Shown here piece by piece: positions 1 through 12,344 of a DNA stretch of 64,000 nucleotides; position 1 is the stretch's first letter, and each line of letters starts with the position of its first letter. The notes under the pieces were generated by a model. It searched no databases, was not told the origin of the DNA, and worked only from the letters and a program-made list of their open reading frames with translations. Source of the DNA: Alligator mississippiensis (lineage: Eukaryota > Chordata > Crocodylia > Alligatoridae); NCBI RefSeq assembly GCF_030867095.1, contig NC_081825.1, forward strand, positions 51,574,501-51,638,500, given 5' to 3'. Both the position numbers and the translations under genes were made by a program.

Positions 1-812
1 CAAGCAGACCTGGACAGGTTGGACATATGGGCGGAAAACAACAGAATGCAATTCAACAAGGAAAATGCAAAGTGCTGCACCTAGGGAGAAAAACGCCCAA
101 CATACCTACTGCCTAGGAAATGACCTGCTTGGAGGCACGGAAGAAGAAAGGGATCTTGGAGTCCTAGTGGACTCCAAGATGAACATGAGCCGTCAGTGTG
201 ATGAAGTCATCAGAAAAGCTAATGGCACTTTATCGTGCATCAGAAGATGCATGATGAACAGAACCGAGGAGGTGATACTTCCCCTCTATTGGGCGCTGGT
301 CAGACCGCAGTTGGAATACTGTGTGCAATTTTGGGCGCTGCACTTGAAGAGGGATGTGGATAACCTGGAGAGGTTCCAGAGAAGGGCCACTCGTATGGTT
401 AAGGGCTTGCAGGCCAAACCCTATGAGGAGAGACTAGGGCACCTGGACCTCTTCAGCCTCCGCAAGAGAAGGTTGAGAGGCAACCTTGTGGCTGCCTATA
501 AGTTCATCATGGGGGCACAGAAGGGAATTGGTGAGGCTTTACTCACCAAGGCGCCCCTGGGGGTTAAAAGCTAGCAGAGAGCAGATTTAGACTGGACATA
601 AGGAAGAACTTCTTCACAGTTCAAGTGGCCAAGGTCTGGAACGGGCTCCCAAGGGAGGTGGTGCTCTCCCCTACCCTGGGGGTCTTCAAGAGGAGGTTAC
701 ATAGGCATCTAGCTGGAGTCATCTAGACCCAGCACTCTTTCCTGCCTATGCAGGGGGTCGGACTCGATGATCTGTTGAGGTCCCTTCCGACCCTAACATC
801 TATGAATCTATG
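1..812 (+). mobile_element. CR1 LINE, 3' end (5' part beyond left edge)
   Basis: The translation at 65-574 carries the CR1 reverse-transcriptase C-terminus: ERDLGVLVDSKMNMS, LPLYWALVRPQLEYCVQFW and LERFQRRATRMVKGL. The 3' tail ends in the typical CR1 terminus, GGTCGGACTCGATGATCT followed by ATCTATGAATCTATGAA at about 788-812. The frame breaks after about 570, so it is not functional. Confidence 0.93.
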
Positions 813-2147
813 AATAAAGGGGGTTCTGAGGTGGAGTGTGTTTCTAGAGCAGAGTGTTATATGATCCTATGGGCTTCTGTCCTCCAGTGGGACTACTTAT
901 ATTCTTAAATTTAAGCAAGTGCAGTTATTTTCAAGACTGAAGCTTGAAACACCAAAGCAGAAGAAATTCACAAAAAAGCATATTGGTCAAAATATGTTAG
1001 TAAATAGATTATTAAAAAATAAAATAAAGGAAAAACTGTCTAGTTATACTCATGGTGTAGGGACTTCCTTTATTGCATGACTAATTTACACTCATGCTGA
1101 AACCTGACTGGGCAACCTCAGCAAGTTCAGTCTTGAAAAGTGTCCACAATCAGGCTTGGCTAGCATTTTTTATTTCTATTTTGTACCTTTCACCTACCAA
1201 CAGCAAAGAAAAAAATTAAGTAGGAGGTAAATGAGAGCTACTATGAAGATAATTTATTTGTTCTTTTATATAGGAACACTTTTGACCGGGTAGAGATTGG
1301 ATGCATTTTCACTCTTACTTAAAGCAGAAGGTAGGGCAGGGTGGCACCTTAAAACTAACTCATTCCAAAGGGCATAAGTTTTTGTAGACTGCAGCCTACT
1401 TCATCAGGTTCTATAAACCTTAAAAAAGCGTATGCCTTTTGGAATGAGTTATGGTGCAACCTTGCCTTGTCTTCTGCTTGACTTCAGACTAACAAGGCTA
1501 AGTACCTCTCCTTCTTATTTAAGGAAGTGTTAGGAGAGGTAGGCTGCATTGTTCCTGTAACTCCCCTTGCTGTCCAAATGGTAAAGTGGCAGAGCAAAGA
1601 AAAATTGTAAGACTGCTTCCCACTCTCCCAACATACAGTTGGTTGCCAAGGCAGTTGCTTCCTTGAATGGGAAGAAAGCATTTAATGTCTACTATGAAGA
1701 AACAAATAGGAAAACTAATGAAGACATAATGCATAATCAAAGTAGGTGGGTTAAATGTTGTGAAACAGAAACATACTGAACTGCACAGAGCAGCAATACT
1801 TAGTCTCTGGTCCATGCCTGCAGAGCTACATGGCTTGCAGGGCTCCTCCTTAATCCAGAAATTTGACAGTGGGGGACTGGTGGCAATTATCACTACCCCT
1901 GCTCTCCTGCCACTAAATTTCCAAGCCCTGTGGGCCAGATTACATGGTTCTCTGCAGGGGATCAGGGCCATGGACAAGATCTGGAGCACAGGGTCAGGGC
2001 CAGAGCTGGTGTGTGGGGCTGGGGCCACTCACCAAGCAAGTTTCACGCACCAGATCAGGCCTATGAACTGGATCTGCACCTAAGGACCAACCCTGCACCG
2101 TTTATCTAATCCATGGGGCTGAAAGGTTGGGCACCATTGACATAGAT
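813..2147. other. AT-rich intergenic sequence with no recognised gene
   Basis: Nothing coding is recognised. Short open frames here show no family motif. The segment at about 1325-1490 is the one recognisable piece and is listed separately. Confidence 0.5.
1325..1490. repeat. Fragment resembling a Penelope-like/LINE 3' tail
   Basis: The stretch contains a 'GGTGGCACCTTAAAACTAAC ... CATCAGGTT ... GGAATGAGTT' arrangement. It resembles the widespread vertebrate tail 'CTGATGAAGTGGGCTGCAG...TAAGGTGCCAC' that I associate with Penelope-like elements. A short inverted repeat (CTCATTCCAAAGGGCATA / TATGCCTTTTGGAATGAG) brackets its middle. The family assignment is from memory and uncertain. Confidence 0.35.
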
Positions 2148-2332
2148 CAGGGGTGGGCAAAGTGCAGCCTGCGGGCTGGATGTGGCCTTCCAGGCCATTC
2201 TATCCGGGCTGCAGGGCCTCTAAAAATTTAGAAAATTAATATTTATCTGCCCCGGGCTGCCTGTCATGCAGCCCTCAATGGCTTGCCGAAACTCAGTAAG
2301 CAGCCCTCCACCTGAAATAATTGCCCACCCCG
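2148..2332. mobile_element. Short hAT-type non-autonomous element
   Basis: The terminal inverted repeats are CAGGGGTGGGCAAA and TTGCCCACCCCG. Flanking 8-bp sequences ACATAGAT and GCGTAGAT match at 6 of 8 positions, as expected of an old hAT target-site duplication. It is 185 bp with no coding capacity. Confidence 0.7.
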
Positions 2333-2789
2333 GCGTAGATCACCCTTCCAATCATTTTGGGAAGAAAGCATTGTTTTCTGGTTGCATGTCTCATGGTATA
2401 GAGATCATGGTATGGTGACACATACATATTCATGGATAAAGGCATTAATTATTACACCTTTTAGGGTGGGCAAAGCTTCTGGGAAACTCCTGAGAAGAGG
2501 ATGGATTCCTGGTGGGCATACAGGTCAATTTGAAAGCAGTTTTGCAGTGTCAGAGAAGAATTAGGTAAATTAATGTGTGTCAAGAATCTGCCCTATGATC
2601 TCAAAGAAATTAAAATACCGTTAAAATTAAAAGCAGAAAATACTAGTGATGAGCTGTTATAAACAATAAATAAAAAGTGTTATCTTTTTTCACTTGAGCA
2701 CAAGCTAGATTTTTAAAACTAAGATAAAAGGTTCACTCATTTTGTAAAGAAAAAATCTGCAGCAGGACCAAAAGAATCTGGGAGACCAT

Positions 2790-3256
2790 GGGTGAATCTA
2801 TACATGCTATTAGCATGGAGCAATAAACTCCAGTGCAATATGCTGTTTATTACTTCAAAGGTGCCACATTTAAATATGTTTCCAGGACTGTAGCACATTG
2901 AGCCAGGTCAGAGAAGCCCTGGCTGACAAAGGGTCAGGCTAGGGCTGCTCCAATCTGGCTCAACGTACTGTGGAGGGGCTGGATGAGGTGCAAGGGTGCT
3001 TCAGTGTGGGCCTAGCTGGCAGGCAGCCCCACATTTAAGCACCCGTGTGCCCCAGCCAGCCCCTTCAGCATCTACATGTGTGCTGCTGCATACTAAAGAA
3101 CTTCACCATAGGATGGTAGTTGTATTGACAAGTACTAACCTGTGATGGCGTTAATTAGTTTTTTGTGGCCTAATAGGGCCTCACATGCAGATGTTGAGAC
3201 TTTACTGAAGAGCTAATTAGGCAGCTCTGCAGTAAGCATCTCTTGTAAATGCACCC
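2790..3256. mobile_element. Terminal-inverted-repeat element (MITE-like)
   Basis: It begins GGGTGAATCTATACATGC and ends ...CTTGTAAATGCACCC, which are imperfect inverted repeats. Both ends continue into TTAGC/GCTAATTAGG-like sequence. No target duplication is clear. The interior is moderately GC-rich and non-coding. Confidence 0.45.
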
Positions 3257-3689
3257 AATGTCTGAGAAACTTGCCTCACTATCAGTATTGAGATTTCTGC
3301 CCTTTTTCAACTGACATTTTTTAAATTTAAAAACGATTTAATGAAAATGTGTGTGTGGAAAAGAAGTGCCAGGCTGGCAATTCTGATGGCCCTCACATGC
3401 TGTTAACTCACAAAAGTACCTGATAAACTAACCTCAGGGCTGTACAGTCACATTGTAAAGCATGCTGTAAACCCCTCTCAATTTTGGAAATGTAAAGCTT
3501 ATATAAAAAGCTTATAATGTGGGAATTCTGAAAAGTTCACAGTCAGTTTGGATTAGTTTTTCTATATTTGGATGCTGAAAACACTGGATACTTTTATACA
3601 ATCAGGGCTCCAGAGGATGTACCATGCAGCTTCAGTCACTTCATTTGATAGACATTATTATAAAGTTTTATAAATCTCCTATCAATACA

Positions 3690-3985
3690 GGCAACCCCCG
3701 CTTAACATGGTCTTGCTCAGCACTATTTCACTATAGTGCTCATTTTAAATACATATCTAATTCCACTTAGTGCTCAGTGAGTTTCATTATAGCGCTGAGC
3801 AGGCAGGTGGGGATGAGGAGGGAGAAGTGACGGCAGCAACGAGAAGTGGCAAGTGGGCTCAAGAGCGTGAGCATGGGGGCCTGCGGCCAGGACTGGCAGG
3901 GCCCAGGGTGGGGCGGTAGGAATGCAGGGCTGGGGCTGACACGTGGCTGAAGCGGCAGCAGTGGCGAGAAGCAGCGGCAACCAAT
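3690..3985. repeat. Unclassified repeat-like segment
   Basis: It starts CAGGCAACCCCCGCTTAAC and holds repeated GCTCAGCACTAT / AGCGCTGAGCAGGC motifs, followed by 150 bp of GC-rich sequence unlike the flanks. This suggests a DNA-transposon remnant, but no second terminus was identified. Confidence 0.3.
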
Positions 3986-4019
3986 TATTTTTATTTACAT
4001 TATTACTCCCTATGGTCTG

Positions 4020-4975
4020 GCTATGGGCTGACTCATGTTTGGGTCCTCCCTTCCCCTGCCTCTATATGCCCTGAGCTATCTTGCTCCTCTCCTCTCTGGG
4101 TCAGCTCTATCTGAAGATCTAGCCGTTCCCTGCCGAATGGCTGACTCTTCCCCTCACTCAGGATCACCGCCTGAGTTCTCTGCAATCCTCTGTCAGCTCC
4201 TGCTGAGGCTCTCTTGCTGGGTAGAACTCCTCCTCCTCCCTCTGGTCCCCACTACTCCCACCTGCAGTGGTGGTGATTCCTCCATATCCTCTGTTGTTTC
4301 CTCTGCCTTTGCCGCTCCTGCCAGCTGATGGAGTCACTTCCCACTTGCTTCCGGCGCTGGCGGCTTGTTCACGGTCGCTGTCACTGCGGCTGGTGTCAGG
4401 AGCCTCCTTTGGTTCCCTGTTCACTGCTTTCTCTTCCCAGCGCTAATCCCAGAAGCGGCCTAGCGTCCCCACACTCCCCGGGTCCTTCCTCTCTCCTCCT
4501 CTTCCTTGTCTGTTCGCCGCATTTATCCCTGCCGGACGGGGATGCTTGTGACGTCACCGGCCGACCTCAGCTGAATAAAGGCACGGCTAATGAGCCACGT
4601 GGGCTTCTCTCTCTGTTCCTGCTGTGTTGCAGCTCCTGTTGAAGGTAAGTAGTTTTTTCTTGTTTTGTCTTCCCTGTGTGTTTGTTTTTCTCTCTCCTGT
4701 CCCTCGCACCTCTCATACCTTTCCTTTCTTGTCCGGGGTCTTTCCCCCTGTTCTCTCCTGGGACAATATGTATATGATATTTAGTTTTATGTTTATATAT
4801 ATTATAACTCAAAAATTGTATATAGTTAAGAACTTTGGGCTTGGGCTAACTCTATAGAGGAAAGAGGGATCTACTTGAAATTCTGGCATCCCTCTCACAG
4901 CACCCCCTGCCTACCCATCCTGTCCTATTGAGAATAGGGCACACTCCTGGGTGTACCCGGGTTACACAACTTTAT
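4020..4975. other. Pyrimidine-rich segment with CRE, AATAAA and donor-like motifs (possible LTR)
   Basis: A palindromic CRE TGACGTCA lies at 4549-4556, AATAAA at 4574-4579, and a consensus donor AAG|GTAAGT at 4641-4650. The block sits in C/T-rich sequence unlike the surroundings. It resembles the U3-R-U5 order of a retroelement LTR, or alternatively a GC-rich regulatory region. No retroviral protein is seen nearby, so the call is tentative. Confidence 0.3.
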
Positions 4976-7759
4976 AAGATTTAAAATTTCTGACAAGCAA
5001 CATATACACTGTTGCAAGATGCTGCATCATACTTGTAAGGTCACTACACCACACACTAAAACAGCTCCAGAATAGAGAAAGGTTTTATAATAGCAGTTAC
5101 AACACAGATGTAACACAATTACTAAGCAAGAGGGAGCTTGTCATAGGTTGATATAGCACAAGCTTCCAGCAGGTGGCAACCAAGAACTATTGACAAAAAT
5201 CAGGAAACACATATGCAAGGTGCTTTCCAGGTTTTGTTTTTTGTTTTTTTTGCAAAGATTATAATTCTCAATCTCTTTCCAAGCAGACTGCAGCTCTAAT
5301 GCATCAGAATGTATAAGGAGTGATTTATTATCAGAATTCTGTGATTCATTACTAATCTAATGATGATGAAGATTCTTGAGATGGGCCTAGATTCATAATG
5401 CTGTGACTCTGACTAACAGTTGAGGAAGCTTTTTTTCAGTTTTTCCCAGTTTGATTAAATTAGTGAGCATTTCAGTGGACGCTCAGAAGAGAATCCCATA
5501 CCTGTTCTTTAAATCCCATGGAAGTTGTGTGACCCAACTGACCATGGATTTCCATTTCATTTAAACAGGCTTCTTTTCATAATGATGGAAATTGTGAAAA
5601 CATAATGAGAACATAAGAAAAAATATAATCTGGTGTATGGAGCTTGGAGGCTGCTCTCGGTCTAGTTTAGAGAAATAGGCCTAAGTGGAAACTCATGTAT
5701 GAAAATTGCACATCAGCAAGGGGGAATTGACCTGGGCAAATAAGCCTGTGCAGGACCCAGACGTGAAGAAGCCGGTGGTGGTGGCGATGACGGTGGGCAG
5801 GGGTAGGGGTGGCGAATGGCTGGACATGAAGCCGGCAGTGGCAACGGCAGTGGTGGAGAGTCACCAGCACTTGGCAGGCCTTGAAGGAGGGGCCACAGCA
5901 GCTCCACCTGGCTCTGTGGGGCCCCCCCAAAGCGCAGGGCCCAGGGCAGTCACCCCAATTTGTACCCCCACAGGGATGGTCCTGTCAAGAACTGAGGTTA
6001 AGCTCAATTTTAGATTCAATTTAGATCTGAATTTCATGAGTTGATTCAACAATGCTCTGTGTGCCCAGTCAAAATTTTCTAACAGTTGCAGGTCTTACTA
6101 GACCACGCGACTCTCTCTTTCCAGAGATCACAACTGTCAGTTGTAATCAAAGACATTTAAAGAGTTGGGGCAATTTTCTCATTTAACTTGTGGGGTTGGA
6201 ACCCAATGGGGAGAGGTAATAAGAAAGAACAAGACTTTTGAAATTTAGCATTAGCATAACTAGTTGAACAGCATGATCATGCTTATACAATTGACCATGT
6301 CATCTATTGAATTTGTATGCATTTATGAGCAGCAATTTAGAGTAATTGTGTATCATTTTATATGAATCAGAAGAACTTATTTTCTGGCAAAGTTGTTCTG
6401 GAATGGGAAGTTTTCTCTGTGACCTCTCTGTATGTTAAGAAATAGAAAATTCGTATTAACTTATGAAGCTTAAGTTCAGCTGACAAAACTAATGTAATTT
6501 TAACAACTCTTTATTATATATAGAACTTACATATAGCTATTTACAGTTTGAGGTAACAGCTATACTGTTGTCCTTGCAAGGTTTTTGCAGCTGCCTGCTC
6601 TTCTTCCGTGACCTGGAAATTCCGTTTACCTATCCCAGAGGCTCATGGGATAACCTTTTCTGGACACTCTGTATGTCTAGGACCTACTCTATATCACAAA
6701 ACATTTAACGAAACTCCTGATCTGCAAGGTACACTGATCTGCAAGGTATGCTGAGTACCTTCAATTCTGACTGGAGCCCCTGGGAGTTTAGGACATTCAG
6801 CACCTCACAGGATCAATCTGTAACTGCCGTTAATTATTCACTTGATGTACTGGAAATGTAATGCAAGTAGCAACCATAACTCTCCAACAAAATGATTTTC
6901 AACTCCTGGATTGTGCTCTGTGTACATGTGGAGAGTTCCACTGATGTCAGCTCCGGTGGACGTTAATGGGGGTTCTAACACAGGAAAAGAGCAGAATGTT
7001 AGTTTAAATCCAGTGTATGAATCTGAAAGAGAATTCTGCCGTAAATTATAAATCTGAAGTCTTACTAGAAATTATAAACCAGAAAGTCAAACTTGAGAGA
7101 ATAAACCTGGAAGGTGTCAAGAATAAAGCTTGCCCTTGTTTAGAAAGAAGGAGGTTGATAAAAAAGGCAATATAAACATGGCAGCAAGACTGAGAGAATC
7201 AGTTAGAAAAGAAGCTTTTGGGAGGGAGAAATCTTGGACTGGAAAGATTAGCTATCCTGGGGATGAGCTTTTGGGTTCAATTAAAAGTCTGATTAATGCC
7301 AAACTTCACCTTTTTTGTGTGTCATATTGCTCATATGTCCTTGTTATTTTTTTCTTCTTTTGTTGTTTGTTTGTTTCCTTGTTCAATTTACTGATTCAGT
7401 TAGAGACAGAAATACACTTCCTTTTTTTGGTTAGGTCTGATCCTACTCCTCTTGAAAATCTTCATGCTTTTTCTCTGATTTCACTGGGACTCAGATTAAA
7501 TGTGTATGTGTCATTCAGCCTCACATTGGGTCTGATTCTCCTGAATCAGTTTTTCACCAAAAAATATAATTATTGTAGCTATTTCTGAATTTCATTGGTA
7601 AAACTGAGATCAAAATCAGAACTACACAGCTCTTACCAAGGAAAAGAGTTCATAGTTTTCATTGAGAAGTAACATTGGATTATATCATTATAAACTGTGT
7701 CATAATGTACCTGTATAAAGGGACAAACTTAAGCGGTGCCAGCAACTGTCACTTTAGCA
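4976..7759. other. Intergenic, no recognised gene
   Basis: AT-rich with one GC-rich, GGTGGTGG-bearing patch at about 5750-5960 that looks inserted. Open frames at 5706-6044 and 7130-7588 match no family I know. The latter turns into low-complexity Phe/Cys/Leu-rich sequence, as expected of non-coding DNA. Confidence 0.45.
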
Positions 7760-9075
7760 CAGGGGTAGGCAATGTTTTTCGTCTGGCGTGCTAAAAAAAC
7801 TGCAATGTCCACCTTGTAAGGTGTTGGAGTGCCAGCACTCCACAAAAACAAAACCGGGGCAGAGGGGGTACATGGCAGGACGCACTGCATATTTAATACT
7901 ATTAATAATAATTAATATTGCTTTTATTTATTTTAATTTTTTTACAGTAAATAGAGAGCTGGTGTCAGGCAGGGAGCAGGGGCTGCCCCAGGCCTCTGCT
8001 ACTCGGGCCACAGCGGGGGGGCCCAGCAGCACTGGAGGTGGGGCCCAACTGGCCCATGCAGGTCCGTGGGGATGGGGCGCAGCCACCCTGCCCACAAAGG
8101 GATGCTGCCTGGCTGGGGCAGGACGCCGGGCCTGGAGGGCTCCTGCTTGGTCTCTGTGTGTGCCGGGGACAGTGTGAGTAGGAGCTGCAGCCACAGGCTG
8201 TTCCCCCAGCTCTGGAAACAGCTGCCGCAGCCAGTTCTCAGGGCTGAGGCAGCCGGGAGCCTGCAGGACAGCGGCTCTGTGCAGTGCCTGCCCCAGCCCT
8301 GGTCCCTTGAGGGGCACTGCAGGTGGGCAAGGCTGGGACCCGGACAGGCTGAAGCAGCCGCCGTGGCTGTTCTTAGGCTCCAGGGGGCTCCTGCGGCCAG
8401 GCCTCTGAACCAGGGATGGCTCTGCTCTGCCTGCGCTGTGCCTAGCATACAAGGAGGCCGATCCTGAAGAGGGAAGCCCCCCGAACCCGGCATCCTGCCC
8501 CAGCCAGGCAGCATCCTCATGTGCACAGGGTGGTTGCAGCCCAACTCTGTGGAGTTGTGTGGGCCGGGCCAGTGCCCACCACGGGTGCTGCTGGGCACCC
8601 CTGCCTGCCTGCCCACCACAGCTCGAGCCCACAGAGCCCCAGGGCAGCCCCCACTTCCCACCCAGCCCCCGCCTTCCTAAGGGCCCGACCGGGCTGGCTT
8701 GCCTGCGGTGCCTTCCCCCACACCGCCCAGACCCTGTCCCAACCGCCCATACCCAGCACTCGGCACCTCAGTACTGCCCCAGGTGGGACAGGGCATCTGC
8801 ATGCCTCGGCAGCTCCCTCCAGGGGCCAGCCAGGCAGAAGTGTGCAGCCTGGGAGCATGGGGCGGGGGCCATACAGCACAGACAGCTTCCCTACCTGCTT
8901 TCCCCTGGCTCCGTCCTGGAGCCTGCTGTGGTGCTGTGATTTGTGGCTGCACAGGAGAGCCCAGAGCAGCAATTTAAAAAAAAACAACCAATTTATTTGT
9001 GTGCCTCCCGGCATGCCAGGAAAAATGTCTCCACATGCTACTAATGGCACACGTGCCAGGGGTTGCCGACCCCTG
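7760..9075. mobile_element. hAT-type non-autonomous element with long internal foldback
   Basis: Termini CAGGGGTAGGCAA and TTGCCGACCCCTG are inverted repeats. They are flanked by 8-bp duplications CTTTAGCA (7752-7759) and CTTTAGCT (9076-9083), 7 of 8 identical. The 1316-bp element is GC-rich inside. Arms at about 7985-8140 and 8460-8620 are inverted copies (GGATGCTGCCTGGCTGGGGC near 8099 against its complement near 8505). Many long open frames on both strands come from this composition and are not genes. Confidence 0.8.
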
Positions 9076-9169
9076 CTTTAGCTTTTCTGGCCTTTGAATG
9101 CTTAATTATGCAACCTTAATATTCTCTAAACATATCTTTATGTAGGACATGTAATAGTGTTAAATAATT

Positions 9170-9411
9170 AAGGGCCTGATGGTGCAACCCTTACTCAAGC
9201 AAGTAGTCCCTTAGGGCCAGATTCTATCCCAACTATTAGGCATGTCAGTAGATTCAGAAGCTTGAGTAGGACTCTATGCCATCCTGCTTGAGTTCCTGAA
9301 AAACTGTTAATACAAAAGGTGGGCATGTCCTTGTCCTCCCCCTCCTCATTTTCCTCACTATTTTTGGTGACTCAGACTTAAGAATAAGATGATGGTGTTT
9401 TACAATAGAAG
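9170..9411 (+). repeat. Left part of an old dispersed repeat, split by CR1
   Basis: CCTGAAAAACTGTTAATACA and surrounding sequence match a second copy at about 59515-59760. The sequence stops at the CR1 3' end at 9412 and resumes at about 12986, as shown by the uninterrupted copy. I cannot name the family. Confidence 0.6.
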
Positions 9412-10945
9412 ATTCATAAATTCATTCATAGTTTGTTAGGGGCTGGAAGGAACCTTGCAGATCATTGGGTCCAGCCCCCCTGCTCTAGGCAGGAAGACAA
9501 CTGGGGTTAGGTGACCCCAGTGAAGTGACTGTCCAGTCTCCTCTTGAAAACCTCCAGGGTAGGTGACTGCACCACCTCTGGAGGGAGTTTATTCCACAGT
9601 CTGGACACCCTGACTGTGAAGGAGTTTTTCCTGGCATTGAGCCTGAAGTGGCCTTGCAGGTAGTTTGTATCCATTGGTTCTGGTCTTCCCCAGGGGTGCC
9701 CTAGTGAACAGCTGCTCACCGAGCTCCTGATGCACTCCTCTGATATAACAGTAAGCCGCTATCAAGTCCCCTCTCAACCTTCTCTTCTTTAGGCTAAAGA
9801 GGCCCAGGTCCCTCAGCCTTTCCTCATATGGCTTGCCTTGGAAGTCCCTGATCATATGGGTGGCTCTTCTCTGGACCCTCTCAAGCTTTTCCACGTCCTT
9901 AATGACGTGAGGTGCCCAGAACTGGATGCAGTACTCTAAATGCAGTCTCACCAGTGTAGAGTACAGTGGGAGTATCACTTCCTTAGTTTTACACAAGATG
10001 CATCGGTTGATGCATGCCAGCGTGTTATTTGCTCTGCTGACCACCGCCTTGCACTGATGGCTTATATTCATGCGATGGTCAATCATTACCCCAGGTCCGT
10101 TTCGGCCGTGGTGCAAGTCAAGCTGACACTACCAAGCCTGTATGTATGTTAAGGGCTGTTTGCCCCCAGATGGAGCACTTTATACTTCGAAGTGTTAAAC
10201 TTTATCTGGTGCTAGTCTGCCCAACTCTCGAGCCTGTCCAAGTCTGCCTGTATCTTCAACCTATCTTCTGGCGTGACCACACTGCCCCATAACTTGGTGT
10301 CGTCCATGAACTTGGCCAGTGAGCTTTTCACTCCCCCATCCAAATAATTGATAAAGATGTTGAAAAGGACTGGTCCAAGCACAGAAACCCTGAGGGACAC
10401 CACTGGCCACTTCACGCCAGGACGACACAGATCCGTTCATGAGGAATCTCACTGCCCTGTAGCCAGTTTCCCACCCACTGAACCGTCAAGCAGCTCAGCC
10501 CACAATCTTCCAGTTCTTCCACAAGGATATCTGAGATACTAGATCAAAAGCCTTTTGGAAGTCTAGGTATATAACGTCTACCTCATCTCCCATGTCCAGG
10601 TGGCGAGAGACTTGGTTGTAGAAGGAGATGAGATTGGTAAGATAAGACCTACCCATGACAAAGCCATGCTGGCTGTCATTCAGAATCTTACCTTTCGCAA
10701 GCGTATCACACATAGATTCTTTATTGAGCTTTTACAGGATTCTCCCTGGGAGAGAGGTTAGGCTGATTTTCCCTGGGATGGAGGTATAGTTGCCCAGGTC
10801 CTCCCTCTTCCCCTTCTTGAAGATGGGCAATGTTGGCCCTTTTCCAATCCTCAGGGATTTCTCCTGTGCACCACGAATTCTGAAAGAGCTTTGCCAGGGA
10901 TTCTACGATGACCTCAGTCAGCTCCTTCAGCACTCCTGGGTGAAG
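9412..10945 (-). mobile_element. Older CR1 LINE, 3' part
   Basis: Read on the minus strand it ends in CR1-type tail sequence (TTCATAAATTCATTCATAG at 9413-9431, complement of the 3' tail). It encodes RT fragments GVMIDHRMNISHQCKAVVSR, LVRLHLEYCIQFWAPH, VIYLDFQKAFD and [12 protein letters not shown], and starts with GVLKELTEVIVESLAKLF at about 10933. Frames are broken several times. Its 5' continuation lies at 12344-12985, beyond a younger CR1. Confidence 0.9.
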
Positions 10946-12344
10946 TCATAGATTCATAGATGTTAGGGTCGGAAGGGACCTCAATAGATCATCAAGTCCG
11001 ACCCCCTGCATAAGCAGGAAAGAGTGCTGGGTCTAAATGACCCCAGCTAGATACTCGTCTAACCTCCTCTTGAAGACCCCCAGGGTAGGGGAGAGCACCA
11101 CATCCCTTGGGAGCCCGTTCCAGACCTTGGCCACTCGAACTGTGAAGAAGTTCTTCCTAATGTCCAGTCTAAATCTGCTCTCTGCTAGCTTGTGGCCATT
11201 GTTTCTTGTAACCCCCGGGGGCGCCTTGGTGAATAAATCCTCACCAATTCCCTTCTGTGCCCCCGTGATGAACTTATAGGCAGCCACAAGGTCGCCTCTC
11301 AACCTTCTCTTGCGGAGGCTGAAATGGTCCAGTTTCTCTAGTCTCTCCTCGTAGGGCTTGGTCTGCAGGCCCTTGACCATACGAGTTGCCCTTCGCTGTA
11401 CCCTCTCCAGGTTATCCGCATCCTTCTTGAAGTGTGGCGCCCAGAATTGCACGCAGTACTCCAACTGCGGTCTGACCAACGCCCTATAGAGGGGAAGTAT
11501 CACCTCCCTGGACCTATTTGTCATGCATCTGCTGATGCACGATAAAGTGCCATTGGCTTTTCTGATGGCTTCGTCACACTGCCGGCTCATGTTCAACTTG
11601 GAGTCCACTAGGACTCCAAGATCCCTTTCCACCTCCGTGCCACCCAGCAGGTCATTCCCTAGGCTGTAGGTGTGCTGGACATTTTTCCTCCCTAGGTGCA
11701 GCACTTTGCATTTCTCCTTGTTGAACTGCATCCTGTTGTTTTCTGCCCACTTGTCCAGCCTATCCAGGTCTGCCTGCAGCTGTTCCCTGCCCTCCGGCGT
11801 GTCCACTTCTCCCCATAGCTTTGTGTCATCTGCAAACTTGGACAGAGTACATTTCACTCCCACGTCCAAGTCGCTGATGAAGACATTAAAGAGTATCGGT
11901 CCAAGGACCGAACCCTGCGGGACCCCACTGCCCACACCCTTCCAGGTCGAGACCGACCCATCTACCACGACTCTTTGGGTGCGACCCTCTAGCCAATTCG
12001 CCACCCACCGAACTGTGCAGTCATCCACATCACAGCCTCTTAATTTGTTCACCAGTATGGGGTGGGATACCGTATCGAAGGCCTTCCTGAAGTCCAGGTA
12101 TACGACATCCACCCCTCCTCCTGTGTCCAGGCGTTTTGTAACCTGGTCATAGAAAGAGACTAGGTTGGTCAGGCACGATCTGCCCGCCACAAACCCATGC
12201 TGGTTTCCCCTCAGCATAATTTGCCCTGCCGGGCTCTCACAAATGTGAGCCTTGATAATTTTTTCAAATACTTTACCAAGGATGGAGGTGAGACTGACCG
12301 GTCTATAGTTGCCCGGGTCCTCCTTCCTCCCCTTTTTGAAAAAG
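10946..12344 (-). mobile_element. Younger CR1 LINE (5'-truncated, intact RT frame) nested in older CR1
   Basis: The minus strand encodes 438 uninterrupted residues (12349-11033). Reverse-transcriptase motif A is VVYLDFRKAFD (about 83-93), motif B is SGVPQGSVLGPILFN (about 141-155), and the catalytic motif C is FADDTKLWG (about 172-180), followed by the CR1 thumb region and C-terminus. The endonuclease and the start of RT are missing, as usual for 5'-truncated CR1 copies. The 3' tail (10946-11030) holds the TAGATTCATAGATGTTAGGG repeat. The boundaries fall inside the codon series GLDG-LHPGVLKEL of the older copy. Confidence 0.93.

Noticed and set aside
7130..7588. 152-residue open frame
   Set aside because: The first part is Lys/Arg-rich and the second is low-complexity Phe/Leu/Cys. 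There are no splice or domain signs, and I recognise no family.
7928..9081. Several open frames of 90-234 residues on both strands
   Set aside because: All lie in the GC-rich inverted arms of a transposable element. Similar peptides appear from both arms, and there is no protein family match.
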